From the NCBI RefSeq assembly GCF_900090225.1, contig NZ_FMHY01000002.1:1426001-1490000 (forward strand): a stretch of 64,000 nt of DNA. The letters run 5' to 3'. Source of the stretch: Micromonospora eburnea (GTDB lineage: Bacteria > Actinomycetota > Actinomycetes > Mycobacteriales > Micromonosporaceae). The position numbers and the translations under genes are program-made. Positions 1 to 8,320 of the stretch are shown piece after piece (the first letter of the stretch is position 1; every line of letters starts with the position of its first letter). A model generated the notes under the pieces. That model ran no database searches, was not told where the DNA came from, and saw only the letters and a list, made by a program, of their open reading frames with translations.

Positions 1-206
1 CTGAGCTACGCATCGAGGTCAGCGACGACGGTCAGGGCACGAACGCCACCGACGGGGGCGCGATCGGCGTCGATGCCGGCGGCAACGGGCTGCGCGGCAT
101 GGACCACCGGGTGACGCTGCTCGGCGGCCGGCTCAGCGCCGGTCCTGGACCTGACGGGGGTTTCGTGGTGCGGGCCCGGCTGCCCATCGAGGAGCGGGAC
201 GAATGA
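1..206 (+). CDS. Sensor histidine kinase, C-terminal part (partial)
   Basis: The reading frame enters from outside the window and ends at TGA 204-206. The visible 67 residues carry the HATPase_c signatures SDDGQGT (G1 box) and GNGLRGM (G2 box), followed by a GG-rich end and the usual closing strand FVVRARLP. This is the ATP-binding end of a NarL/LiaS-type sensor kinase, which would autophosphorylate on a His outside the window and pass phosphate to the response regulator. Its stop overlaps the regulator start as ATGA, so the two are translationally coupled. The sensed signal cannot be told from this fragment. Confidence 0.9.
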   Translation, partial: ELRIEVSDDGQGTNATDGGAIGVDAGGNGLRGMDHRVTLLGGRLSAGPGPDGGFVVRARLPIEERDE

Positions 207-880
207 TCAAGGTGCTCATCGCCGACGACCAGGCGTTGGTCCGCACCGGTTTCCGGATGATCCTGGAGAACACGCCGGACATGGAGGTGGTCGGCGAGGC
301 AGGTGACGGCGCGCGGGCGGCGACGCTGGCGCGGGAACTTCAGCCGGACATCGTGCTTATGGACGTGCGGATGCCGGAGGTCGACGGCGTCGAGGCAACC
401 CGTCGCATCTGCGCGGACGGCACCGGCCGGGTGCGGATCCTGATGCTGACCACGTTCGACCTCGACGAGTACGTCTACGCCTCGCTGCGGGCCGGCGCCA
501 GCGGCTTTCTACTCAAGGACACTCTCGCCGCTGACCTGCTCTCGGCCATTCGGGTGGTGGCACGCGGCGACGCGGTGGTGGCGCCGAGTGTGACGCGGCG
601 CCTGCTGGAGCGCTATGTGGGCACCGCGCCCACACCGCTCGTGCCGCCCGCCGCCGCTGGCCTGCTCACCGACCGGGAACGAGAGGTCCTGGCACTGGTC
701 GCCTGCGGGCTGTCGAACAGCGAGATCGCGGCGCGCATCTACGTGACCGAAGGCACAGTCAAGACGCATATCAGCCGGATACTGGCCAAACTCGACCTGC
801 GCGACCGGGTGCAGGCCGTCGTCTACGCCTACGAATCCGGCCTGGTGCAGCCGGGAGCGAGATCCGGCGGCGGACCGTGA
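203..880 (+). CDS. NarL/FixJ-family response regulator
   Basis: This 225-residue two-domain regulator starts with a receiver domain (about 1-120) bearing the acidic pair D8-D9, phospho-acceptor D54 in the MDVRMPEVDG stretch, and a conserved T in MLTTFD. A LuxR-type HTH follows (about 155-215, LTDREREVLALVACG to GTVKTHISRIL). It would bind DNA as a phosphorylated dimer. It overlaps the kinase gene by four bases and forms its two-component partner. The downstream stretch to 1278 has no gene, so its targets are not evident here. Confidence 0.95.
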   Translation: MIKVLIADDQALVRTGFRMILENTPDMEVVGEAGDGARAATLARELQPDIVLMDVRMPEVDGVEATRRICADGTGRVRILMLTTFDLDEYVYASLRAGASGFLLKDTLAADLLSAIRVVARGDAVVAPSVTRRLLERYVGTAPTPLVPPAAAGLLTDREREVLALVACGLSNSEIAARIYVTEGTVKTHISRILAKLDLRDRVQAVVYAYESGLVQPGARSGGGP

Positions 881-1278
881 CGAGCGCGTTCACCTGTCAC
901 CACGAGAAGGGTGGCCGGGAGCAGCGACTGCTGGGCCTGGGCGTTGGGTTGGGTCAGCTCGCTCCTGCGAGTTGCGCGGTCCGTCCATTGATGGAGCGCC
1001 GGCGCGGGGTGCCCGGAGGGTACGGCGAACCGCCGTATCAGTGAGAGAGAGGTGGACACCCCACGCCGTCGCGGGCCGGGCGTTGCCGAGCGCCCGGCGG
1101 TGGGCCCGTCGCGATCGGGCCTGGTCACAGGCTCAAGGATGCGGCCGGCGTAGCCGGTGTGGCAACGGAATTAGTCGTGGTGAGTGGCACTCCGTCCGGC
1201 TCCGGCATCCGGGGCGGGTCGGTCAACCGGAGCCTGGACGAGCCGGGAGATGAGATCGCCTCCCGGCTGCTCGTGACC
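881..1278. other. Intergenic stretch without a supported gene
   Basis: These 398 bases lie between the response regulator and the end of the convergent lipoprotein gene. Open frames exist on both strands, but they have no ribosome binding site, no recognisable domain and the Arg/Pro/Gly-rich composition of out-of-frame high-GC DNA. A small CAGCGACTGCTG hairpin after the regulator (near 920) is the only weak terminator-like element I see. Confidence 0.5.
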
Positions 1279-1869
1279 TTAGGGGTGGTACAGCTCGCGG
1301 ATCTGAGTGATCTTTCCGGAGGCGTCGAGGGTGAGGTCGTACATGTTGCCGTAGCAGCTGTACGGCTTCATGCTGTTGGGGTTCTGGGTGCAGGTGTTGA
1401 TGTGCTGGAGCAGGACGTCGACGGTGACGTCCTGGGTCTGAACTCCGACGAACAGCTGTGCGGTGGCGCCGGCTGCGAACTCGTAGGCGTCAGGGCTCGA
1501 CACGGTGGCTACGTAGTGGCCGTCGTTCGGCACGTCCGGTCCGCAGACGAACCTGGTCTCGTTGGCCCCAATCCGGTTCGGGGAGCCCCAGGCACTCACC
1601 GCGTTGATCACCTTGTGCCCTGGTTGCTCGGCCCTGGCCGTACAGTCATCAGCCGGAGCCGGCTGGGAGTCATGCGATGGCGTGGCGCCAGGGGCGCTGG
1701 GCTGCCCGGTTTCTGCTGCGCTGCTCGGCGCAGTGGGCGAGGTGGCCGCTGCACCGGTGTCAGCGGAGGGGGTGTGGCCGGATGCCGTCGTCTCCTCGGG
1801 ACCGCAGGCACTGAGCGCGAGGGCGGCGGCGGTGAGAATGACGCTGGCGGCAAGGCGGCGAGCTGACAA
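1279..1869 (-). CDS. Putative secreted lipoprotein of unknown function
   Basis: This 196-residue protein has a signal peptide (MSARRLAAS, then a hydrophobic AAALAL core) ending in the lipobox LSAC, so it is predicted to be lipid-anchored outside the membrane. A Ser/Thr/Pro/Ala-rich linker (about 25-75) leads to a small globular domain with Cys at CTARAEQ, RFVCGPD, INTCTQ and YSCYGN, which could form two disulfides. The start appears to be TTG at 1869, with an AGAGGGA ribosome site about ten bases upstream; no better ATG or GTG is in frame nearby. I do not recognise a named family. Confidence 0.75.
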   Translation of the reverse strand: MSARRLAASVILTAAALALSACGPEETTASGHTPSADTGAAATSPTAPSSAAETGQPSAPGATPSHDSQPAPADDCTARAEQPGHKVINAVSAWGSPNRIGANETRFVCGPDVPNDGHYVATVSSPDAYEFAAGATAQLFVGVQTQDVTVDVLLQHINTCTQNPNSMKPYSCYGNMYDLTLDASGKITQIRELYHP

Positions 1870-2011
1870 TGTGGGTTTCCCTCTGTTTCGGCGTCGGCAG
1901 TCGGTGGGCAGTCCTCCGATGCCCGTAACCCCGGTTGTCAGGTGGGCGCGTGACGGCGCCGCCCTGCTGGCAGCCGGGCCCTCTACAAGATCACCGTGAG
2001 CGGATTGGACA

Positions 2012-2062
2012 CCAGGCGGTTGTGCCGGCAGAAATAGCTCTCGTCATACTTCTGCCGCCTGG
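2012..2062. promoter_or_regulatory. Interrupted inverted repeat upstream of the HTH/NB-ARC regulator
   Basis: CCAGGCGG (2012-2019) and GGCAGAA (2027-2033) are both complementary to the contiguous arm TTCTGCCGCCTGG (2050-2062). This gives a two-part stem with an eight-base bulge and a 16-base loop. It lies 40-90 bases before the GTG at 2104, so it could be an operator or a structured leader. The function is inferred from position only. Confidence 0.3.
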
Positions 2063-2103
2063 CTTGGCTGCCCGCCGAGTCGCACCGATCGGGGGATTCC
2101 AAC

Positions 2104-4410
2104 GTGGGCGTTGCTTCGCCGGCCGTGGGGGAGTTCGGGCAACTGCTGCTCAGCCTGCGCTCGCGGGCCAGGCTCACGCAGGAGGAGCTGTCCCACGCCA
2201 CCGGAGTGAGCCTCCGCGCGCTCGCGGACCTGGAACGCGGCCGGTCCCGGGGCCCGCAGCGGCGCACCGTACGCGCTCTGGCCGAGGGACTGGGACTGGA
2301 CGCCGCTGACACGGAGAAGCTGGAGCGGGCCGCCCAGGCAGGCCGCCCTCGCCGGCGGAGCGCTGCGCCGACGGCTCACCATGGCCTGGCCCTGCCGCGT
2401 GACATCGAGGACTTCACCGCTCGTGAGGCGGCTCTGGCCAAACTGCGCGCGCTGGCCGGGAAGACCGACCTCGTCCGGCCCACGGTTGCGCTGATCTCGG
2501 GGCCGCCTGGCCTCGGCAAGACCTCTTTCGGCGTACGCGCCGCCCATGCGCTCGCACCGCACTTCCCGGACGGACAGTTCGCCCTCGACCTGCACGGCAT
2601 GGACCCGGAGCCCACCACCCCGCGCGATGCGCTCGCCCGCCTGCTGCGGGCGGTGGGTGTGGCCGAGAGCGCCATCCCCGGCGGCGTGGACGACCGGTCG
2701 GGCCTGTTTCGTTCGATCGTCCGCGACCGGCGCCTACTGCTTCTGCTGGACAACGCGGCCCACGAGGATCAGGTTCGCCCGCTGCTTCCCGGCAACGGCG
2801 GCTCGCTGACGATCGTCACCAGCCGCCATGCGCTGGCGGGCCTGGAATCGGTCCACCGCATCGAACTGGCGTTGCTGCGGCGCGAGGAAGCGGTCGAACT
2901 GCTGACCCGCATCATCGGCGCGGAGCGGGTCCAGCAGGAGACGCAGGCGGCCCGCGATCTCGCGGAACTGTGCGGGCACCTACCGTTGGCCGTCCGGATC
3001 GCCGGGCAGCGCCTCGCCGGCAGGCCCCACGAACGCGTCAGCAAGCTGGTCGCCCAACTCGCCGATGAAGAGCGTCGGCTGGACGCGCTCCAGGCCGGCG
3101 GCCTGCGGGTACGGGCCGCCTTCGCCCTCTCGTACCGGCAACTGGCCCCGGCCACCAGGACCCTGCTGCGGCGTGCCGCACTGGCCGCCGGCCCCGACTT
3201 CAGCCCGGAGAGCGCCGCCCTGCTGGCCGATCTACCGATCCGCCAGGCGGCGCTGTGCGCCGAGGAACTGGTGGATGCCGGGCTCCTGCTGCCCCGGCCC
3301 ACCGTCGAGCGTTACCAGTTCCACGACCTCCTCAAGCTGTTCGCCGCCGAGCAGTTGGCCGTGGAGGACGGCACCGAGGCGTGCGACGCGGCCCAGGACC
3401 GGGCTGCCCGGTGGATGTTGCGCCGGGCCACCGCCGCAGCACTCCGTTTCGACGCCGACCGCCACCAGGACCCACCCGGCGGTGACCCCGATCCCGCCAG
3501 CGCACCCGCTAGCCGCGAGAAGGCCCGCGAGTGGTTGGAGGCCGAGCGCGCCCAGTGGCTCGCGGCCCTGCGCCGGGCCCAGGCCACCGGGTGGCACCAG
3601 CAGGTCATCGACATGGCTGAGGCGATGCACTGGTTCTCCGACCTCAACCAGCACTGGGAGCTGTGGGTGGAGGTCTTCCGGCGCGCCGTCGACGCGGCCC
3701 GAGCCCTGGGCAGCAGGCACAACGAGGCTGTGCACCTCAACTATCTCGCCTGGGCCTACAACATCTGCGTCTACGACCATCACGCCGCCCTGGAGGCCGC
3801 AGACACGGCGCTGGTGGTGGCCCGCGAGATCGACGACCAGCTCCAGATGGGCTGGGCGCTGGCTTACGGAGCGGCGGCGCTGCACCGGATCGGCCGGGTC
3901 GACGAGTCCATTGGCCGGCTCCAGGACGCGGCTGCCTGCCTCAGCGGCCAGACCTCCCTCCAGGGCCGCCTCGCCGAACTGTCGACCCTGAACACCCTGG
4001 GTAACTACCTGCGCCAGCGTGGTTGCGCCGAGGACGCCCTGACCATCCACCGACGAAGCGAAGCCAGCTGCCGCGCCGGGATGCCGGGACTGTCCCCCGA
4101 GCTGATCGCGTTGTACCTTGCGGTCGCCTGGCAGTGCCTTGGCAACGACCTCGCGGCGCTGGGCCGCTGGACCGACGCCGAGGCGATGCTCCGGCAGGCC
4201 CTGGCCGGTTTCGAGGCCGCGAACATGCTCGCCTGGAGCGAACCAGCCCGGCTGGACCTCGGGCTCGTGCTCCGCCGGCTGGCCCGCTACGACGAGGCCC
4301 GCGAAGTCCTGCTCACGGCCCGGGACACGCTCGGCGAGCTGAACAGCCCCCGGCGGGTGGAAGCCGCCGCTGAACTCCGTGAACTCGACAGGCTCACCGT
4401 CGGTGCCTAG
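2104..4410 (+). CDS. AfsR-like regulator: XRE HTH, NB-ARC ATPase and TPR domains
   Basis: This 768-residue protein combines an N-terminal Cro/C1-type HTH (about 8-62, LTQEELSHATGVSLRAL), a STAND/NB-ARC nucleotide switch and a C-terminal tetratricopeptide solenoid (about 480-760). The ATPase shows Walker A GPPGLGKTS, Walker B LLLLLDNAA, the TSRH sensor stretch and CGHLPLAVRIAG (the GLPLA motif). It resembles streptomycete AfsR/SARP-type regulators, but an HTH replaces the SARP DNA-binding domain. Such proteins usually switch on secondary metabolism or stress genes when a signal relieves the ATPase. The start is GTG after a GGGGGA site. Its stop codon shares CTAG with the stop of the convergent MFS gene. 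Confidence 0.88.
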   Translation: MGVASPAVGEFGQLLLSLRSRARLTQEELSHATGVSLRALADLERGRSRGPQRRTVRALAEGLGLDAADTEKLERAAQAGRPRRRSAAPTAHHGLALPRDIEDFTAREAALAKLRALAGKTDLVRPTVALISGPPGLGKTSFGVRAAHALAPHFPDGQFALDLHGMDPEPTTPRDALARLLRAVGVAESAIPGGVDDRSGLFRSIVRDRRLLLLLDNAAHEDQVRPLLPGNGGSLTIVTSRHALAGLESVHRIELALLRREEAVELLTRIIGAERVQQETQAARDLAELCGHLPLAVRIAGQRLAGRPHERVSKLVAQLADEERRLDALQAGGLRVRAAFALSYRQLAPATRTLLRRAALAAGPDFSPESAALLADLPIRQAALCAEELVDAGLLLPRPTVERYQFHDLLKLFAAEQLAVEDGTEACDAAQDRAARWMLRRATAAALRFDADRHQDPPGGDPDPASAPASREKAREWLEAERAQWLAALRRAQATGWHQQVIDMAEAMHWFSDLNQHWELWVEVFRRAVDAARALGSRHNEAVHLNYLAWAYNICVYDHHAALEAADTALVVAREIDDQLQMGWALAYGAAALHRIGRVDESIGRLQDAAACLSGQTSLQGRLAELSTLNTLGNYLRQRGCAEDALTIHRRSEASCRAGMPGLSPELIALYLAVAWQCLGNDLAALGRWTDAEAMLRQALAGFEAANMLAWSEPARLDLGLVLRRLARYDEAREVLLTARDTLGELNSPRRVEAAAELRELDRLTVGA

Positions 4411-5588
4411 AGATGCACTGGCTCGCCCGAGTGGTCGCCGGCCTTGCTGGCGACGTAGGCCGCGACGAGGTGAGCGGCGGCAGCCGTGAGGAGTGCGACG
4501 GCCAGGCCGGCGTGCATGAGGGAAGCCGCGGCCAGTGCGCCGATGCCTGAGGCGGTGATTTTGAGGCTGGCCCCGGTCGTGAAGATCTGGGTACGCAGGT
4601 GGGCGGATGCCTCCTGGTGGCGGATCTGGATCAGCCCGGCGAGCTGGGGTCCGTCACCCGCGCCGATGACAACGGCGGCAAGGATCGTGGTGACCGGGTG
4701 CCCGGCCGCCGCGATCGCGATGCCGAGTCCGACCAGCACGGTGGCCCAGGTCAGGACCCGTCCCGGACGGTGCAGCGCTCCACGTCGATCGAGGAGAGCA
4801 TTCGATGCCAGAGCTGCTACGGCCAGGACAACCAGCAGGATCGATCCGGCAGCGGGGCTGCCGAATTGCTCCTGCCCGATCGCGGGGACGAGGACAGCGA
4901 ACAGGCCGAAGCCGAAGAAGGCCACGCACGACGACACGGTCGCGGCCCGCAGCCTGGGCTGATGCGTGATCGCGGCGATGCCTCGGCGCAGGTCGGCCAA
5001 GGGATGAGACTGACGAGCGTCCTCGTCTGAGTTCTCGTGACGGAGGACGCGTGCGAAGGGCGCGCACACGGTGCCTGCCCCGAGTAGGAGAAGAGTCAGG
5101 ACCAGCGGCGCGTTCGACCCCACGATCGCGTACGCGGCACCGGCGAGGGCCGGGCTGACCAACCCGGCGAGGCTGTAGGAGCTCGCGTCGAAGACGGCCA
5201 ACCGCTGTGCCCGGGCGGCATCGGGGTCGGTGAGCGATGCCGACCAGCCGCCCGCGACGGCCGGCCCGAAGAGGCCGGCCAGGACTGCGACCACCATGGC
5301 CAGTCCTTCGTGCCCTTGATGCAGCGCGACCCCGACCGCCGCCAGCCCGACCGTGAACGATGCCAGGGACAGGGCCAGGGGGCCACTGGACCGAGCCCGG
5401 TCCAGCCAGACCCCCAGCAGAGGGCCGCCCACCGCTGCGGCGACGGCAAGGAGCCCGAACACGGCGGCGCCGTCATCGGGGGAGGACCCGCCGTAGGCGA
5501 ACAGGAGGACCGCCGTGCCGGCCATCTCGTCCCCGGTGCGTGCCATGAGTGCGCCGAGCGGCGCCATGACCGTGTAACGGTTTGTCAC
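4407..5588 (-). CDS. MFS transporter, probable drug exporter
   Basis: This membrane protein of about 393 residues has roughly twelve hydrophobic segments and the loop 2-3 motif G-x-L-x-x-x-x-D-R seen as GVWLDRARS. It matches the DHA-type MFS proteins commonly found beside CGNR regulators in actinobacteria. I chose GTG 5588 because relatives begin near the NRY stretch and a TAACGT -10 box lies seven bases before it, which would give a leaderless message; ATG 5567 is the alternative. The upstream 45 codons of the open frame run into the divergent gene and are not credible. The substrate is unknown; exporters in this setting usually handle small hydrophobic compounds. Confidence 0.85.
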   Translation of the reverse strand: MTNRYTVMAPLGALMARTGDEMAGTAVLLFAYGGSSPDDGAAVFGLLAVAAAVGGPLLGVWLDRARSSGPLALSLASFTVGLAAVGVALHQGHEGLAMVVAVLAGLFGPAVAGGWSASLTDPDAARAQRLAVFDASSYSLAGLVSPALAGAAYAIVGSNAPLVLTLLLLGAGTVCAPFARVLRHENSDEDARQSHPLADLRRGIAAITHQPRLRAATVSSCVAFFGFGLFAVLVPAIGQEQFGSPAAGSILLVVLAVAALASNALLDRRGALHRPGRVLTWATVLVGLGIAIAAAGHPVTTILAAVVIGAGDGPQLAGLIQIRHQEASAHLRTQIFTTGASLKITASGIGALAAASLMHAGLAVALLTAAAAHLVAAYVASKAGDHSGEPVHL

Positions 5589-5603
5589 GCCTATTACGTT
5601 ACA
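5573..5603. promoter_or_regulatory. Operator and overlapping divergent promoters of the MFS/CGNR pair
   Basis: TGTAACG (5573-5579) and CGTTACA (5597-5603) form a perfect 7-bp inverted repeat with a 17-base spacer. On the plus strand TTGTCA (5582-5587), 17 bases, then TAGACT (5605-5610) form a near-consensus promoter five bases before ATG 5616. On the minus strand TAACGT (5601-5596) lies seven bases before GTG 5588 and sits inside the right arm. A dimer bound here would cover both promoters, consistent with joint control by the CGNR protein, which is an inference. Confidence 0.6.
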
Positions 5604-5615
5604 TAGACTGGTGGC

Positions 5616-6131
5616 ATGGCGATGTTCAAGACAGGGGCGGAAGCCGCCGTACGGCGCTGCGCTGACGTGATGAACGCGGCCGACACTGATGACGCAAGCC
5701 TGTGCGCCACCCTTGCGGCCCACGGGGAAACGGTCTCGTCGTTGCAGCCCGACGAGACTCGCCAGCTGCGTGACGCCGCCGCCCGGCTTCGCCCAGTTGC
5801 CCAGGCCGGCTCACTCGAAGAGGCATGCGCGCGACTGAACGAGGTGCTAGCCGCCTGCCGGCCACCGCGGCTGACGGCACATGAAGGCACCCCATGGCAC
5901 TTGCACGTCGACAGCAGCGATGACGCCGACTGGGGCGAGTGGTTCACCGCCTCCTCGGCGATGGCCCTGGCCATCCTCGTCGCCGAAACCCAGCAGCCAC
6001 CCTTGGGCGTCTGCCAGGCGCCGGGCTGCGACCATGTCTTTCCCACGCACAGCCCTGGACGCCCGCGCCGCTACTGCTCCACCACCTGTTCCTCACGCGC
6101 CCGCGTCGCCAGCCACCGCGCCCGCGTCTAG
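5616..6131 (+). CDS. CGNR-type zinc-finger regulator (ABATE domain)
   Basis: This 171-residue protein has an N-terminal helical ABATE-like region (about 1-120). Its C-terminal zinc finger reads C-x4-C-x-HVF, then RRYCSTTC and SRARVASHRAR. The usual CGNR tetrad is CSSR here, a variant that keeps the zinc Cys and terminal Arg. Family members are DNA-binding regulators often divergent from an exporter, as in this locus. The promoter predicts a leaderless transcript beginning at or next to the ATG. It probably controls itself and the MFS gene. Confidence 0.85.
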   Translation: MAMFKTGAEAAVRRCADVMNAADTDDASLCATLAAHGETVSSLQPDETRQLRDAAARLRPVAQAGSLEEACARLNEVLAACRPPRLTAHEGTPWHLHVDSSDDADWGEWFTASSAMALAILVAETQQPPLGVCQAPGCDHVFPTHSPGRPRRYCSTTCSSRARVASHRARV

Positions 6132-6288
6132 CAAACCGTGCCAGCCGCACCCGGCGGCATTGGCGTGTGCGACAGCGCAGCTCCGTCAGGTCGCTGCAAC
6201 GATCGTCGAGTTCTGCCATGTGCGTGACGGTCGCGGGTTTGGCAGACTGCTGCGTCGCCTGCGCTGTCAAACAGATGAGGTGCCGACG

Positions 6289-7029
6289 ATGCTTGACGAA
6301 GGTGTCCAGCCCAACGAGATCGCCGTGCCGCTGCTGCCCTGTGTGGCACCGGAGGAAACCCTGGCCTTCTGGCGCGCCCTGGGCTTCGCCGTGACCTACG
6401 AACAGACGAAGCCCTACCTGTACCTGGCGTTCCGGTGGCGCGGATTCGAGCTGCACTACGGGCACGCCTCCAGCAACCTGAACCCGTCGGAGAACACCGG
6501 CGGGTGCCTGGTGATGGTTGACACGGTCGCGCCGTACCATGCAGCGTTCACCGAGGCGATGCGCAGCGCGTACGGGAAGGTGCTCGCAAAGGGGCTGCCT
6601 CGGATAACGCGGTACCGGCCCGGCGCCTCACGGTTCACCGTCACGGACCCGTCGGGAAACTCGATCATTTTCATCCAGCGGGACGAGCCGGCGGAGTTGG
6701 AGTACGGTGGCTCCAAGCAGTTGCCAGGGCTTGCCCGGGTTCTGGACAACGCGCGGATCCTGCGCGAGTTCAAGAACGACGACCGGGCCGCCTTCCGAGC
6801 CCTGAACTCGGGACTGCGCCGGCACGGCGAAGGGGCACCGGTCGTGCAGCAGGCGATGGCGCTGGCCATGCTCATCGAGCTGTCGACGGCGCTGGAGGAG
6901 CCGGAACGGGTACCGGAGTGGGGCGCCAGGCTCCGGCAACTCAACCTGACCACGGAGGAGTGCCGTCAGGTCGAGTCCGGGGTTGCCGACCCCACGGTGA
7001 TCGAGCCGTGGATGCCCGCCCCGGCCTGA
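6289..7029 (+). CDS. VOC-superfamily (glyoxalase/bleomycin-resistance fold) protein with helical C-terminal extension
   Basis: This is a 246-residue protein. Residues 1-130 form a VOC fold (LPCVAPEETLAFWRALGF, later FTVTDPSGNSIIFIQ), close to bleomycin-binding/glyoxalase-like proteins. Residues 140-246 are an extra helical region without a family I recognise. The ATG at 6289 is preceded by GATGAGG at good spacing; in-frame sequence further upstream overlaps the CGNR gene and is out of keeping with it. Small-molecule sequestration or metal-dependent conversion is likely, but the substrate cannot be read from the sequence. Confidence 0.8.
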   Translation: MLDEGVQPNEIAVPLLPCVAPEETLAFWRALGFAVTYEQTKPYLYLAFRWRGFELHYGHASSNLNPSENTGGCLVMVDTVAPYHAAFTEAMRSAYGKVLAKGLPRITRYRPGASRFTVTDPSGNSIIFIQRDEPAELEYGGSKQLPGLARVLDNARILREFKNDDRAAFRALNSGLRRHGEGAPVVQQAMALAMLIELSTALEEPERVPEWGARLRQLNLTTEECRQVESGVADPTVIEPWMPAPA

Positions 7030-7140
7030 CACGCCCACGGTGTCATAGCGAGCGGCACGACCGGGCCAGGCTCGCCTGTTGGCGTTCGCGACGTACGCCG
7101 GTGACGACTCCAGCGCCCACGCCGGACGGGCGCGAAAGCA

Positions 7141-7146
7141 TAGGGT
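7141..7146 (+). promoter_or_regulatory. -10 box for a leaderless serine-hydrolase transcript
   Basis: TAGGGT is followed by seven bases and then ATG 7154, the spacing expected when transcription begins at the start codon. No ribosome binding site is present, which supports this reading. The -35 region (about 7118) is poor. Confidence 0.5.
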
Positions 7147-7153
7147 CGGCGCC

Positions 7154-8035
7154 ATGATCCGAGCGGAGATTCTGGTACGGCAGGGCGACGACTTCATCGT
7201 GGACGACGCCACGGAGACGCGGTATCAGCTGGCCTCTGTGAGCAAGCAGTTCACCGCGGCTGCCGCGCTCCTGCTCGTGGAAAACGGCAGGCTGGCCCTT
7301 GACGATCCCGTGGGCCGCTGGATCGACGGCTGCCCGGAGGAGTGGCGAGACATCACGCTGCACCACCTGCTCACCCACACCTCCGGCCTCGGCCACTGGG
7401 ACGACTATCCCATGATCGACCTAGCTCGGCGGCTTGAGCCCGGCGAACTGCTGAAGACCTTCCACCGGGTGCCGCTTCGGTACCCGCCGGGCAAGGGCTG
7501 GAGCTACAGCAGCCCGGGGTATGTGCTGTTGGCGCACGTCGTCGAACGGGCCGCCGATACGCCCTACCGGGTCTTCCTGGCAGACCGCATCTTCGATCAC
7601 CTTGGTTTGACCAGGACGTTCGCGGGAGCGCCCGGTGGGCGGCCGAACCTGGCGCTCGGCCACGACGCCGAGGGCCAGCCGTTGCCGACCTGGGAACTGG
7701 ACGTGTTAGGCATGGGAACCGGAGACGTGTGGTCGACAGCCAAGGACGTGTTGGCCTGGCTCGATGCCCTCCAGGGCGGACAGCTGCTGAGCGAGCCGTA
7801 CCGCACGCTGATGTTGACCGAACAGGCGCGAACCGGCAAGGGTTCGGATGACAGCGGTTACGGCTACGGCGTCTTCGTAGGTGAGCTCAACGGTCGACGG
7901 TGGTGGCACCACAGCGGCCACAACGCGGGCTACAAGGCGTTCGTCGGCTGTATTCCGGACCTGGGTCGCCGCATCGTGGTTCTCAGCAATACCGAGGCGA
8001 CGGACACCAGCACCATTGCGCCTCTGCTCACATGA
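7154..8035 (+). CDS. Serine hydrolase of the class C beta-lactamase/DD-peptidase family
   Basis: This 293-residue protein has the family triads: S-x-x-K as SVSK near residue 28, a tyrosine motif YSS (usually YxN) in GWSYSSPGYVLL, and HSG in HHSGHNAGY replacing KTG. No signal peptide is visible, so it is probably cytoplasmic and likely an esterase or peptidase rather than a secreted beta-lactamase. The N-terminus is short: the strand pair and linker that normally precede SxxK by about 55-60 residues are cut to about 27. The chosen ATG follows a -10 box by seven bases. An in-frame upstream start at 7079 exists but lacks a ribosome site. Confidence 0.82.
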   Translation: MIRAEILVRQGDDFIVDDATETRYQLASVSKQFTAAAALLLVENGRLALDDPVGRWIDGCPEEWRDITLHHLLTHTSGLGHWDDYPMIDLARRLEPGELLKTFHRVPLRYPPGKGWSYSSPGYVLLAHVVERAADTPYRVFLADRIFDHLGLTRTFAGAPGGRPNLALGHDAEGQPLPTWELDVLGMGTGDVWSTAKDVLAWLDALQGGQLLSEPYRTLMLTEQARTGKGSDDSGYGYGVFVGELNGRRWWHHSGHNAGYKAFVGCIPDLGRRIVVLSNTEATDTSTIAPLLT

Positions 8036-8068
8036 TCAGGCACCTCGAATCACATGGCGTGCAAACAC

Positions 8069-8104
8069 CAACAGGTCCTCCCGCCTGGACGGGAGGACCT
8101 GTTG
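8069..8104. terminator. Bidirectional terminator hairpin
   Basis: A perfect 15-bp stem (8069-8083 with 8090-8104, CAACAGGTCC to GGACCTGTTG) has a six-base loop. It lies between the convergent serine hydrolase and DUF397 genes, so it can serve both. Confidence 0.75.
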
Positions 8105-8119
8105 AAGTGCTGCCGGGTG

Positions 8120-8320
8120 TCAGCCCACGGGGCCGATCTGCCTGGCCAGTTCGACGAAGGACCGCCACGAAGAGGGGGTGAAGTGGAGGGTGCCACCCTC
8201 CGGGTCCTTGGTGTCGCGTACCAGCACGACGCCCGGCAGGTTGTCGGCGACCTCCACGCATGACCCGCCATTGCCGCCGGACCTGCTCGACTTTCGCCAC
8301 TGTGGGGTCATCACGTCCAT
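8120..8320 (-). CDS. DUF397 small protein
   Basis: This 66-residue protein has the DUF397 core WRKSSRSGGNGGSCVEVA, LPGVVLVRDTKDP and FTPSSWRSFVELAR. DUF397 proteins sit next to DUF5753 HTH regulators in actinobacteria (BldB/WhiJ-like and Scr1-like modules) and are thought to act as their small partners. ATG 8320 has GGAAG ten bases upstream and overlaps the end of the regulator gene; ATG 8311 overlaps its stop by one base and is the alternative start. Co-transcription with the upstream regulator is near certain. Confidence 0.9.
   Translation of the reverse strand: MDVMTPQWRKSSRSGGNGGSCVEVADNLPGVVLVRDTKDPEGGTLHFTPSSWRSFVELARQIGPVG

Noticed and set aside
7154..8035. Classical secreted beta-lactamase
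   Set aside because: No signal peptide, shortened N-terminus and HSG/YSS motif variants argue for a cytoplasmic esterase-like role.
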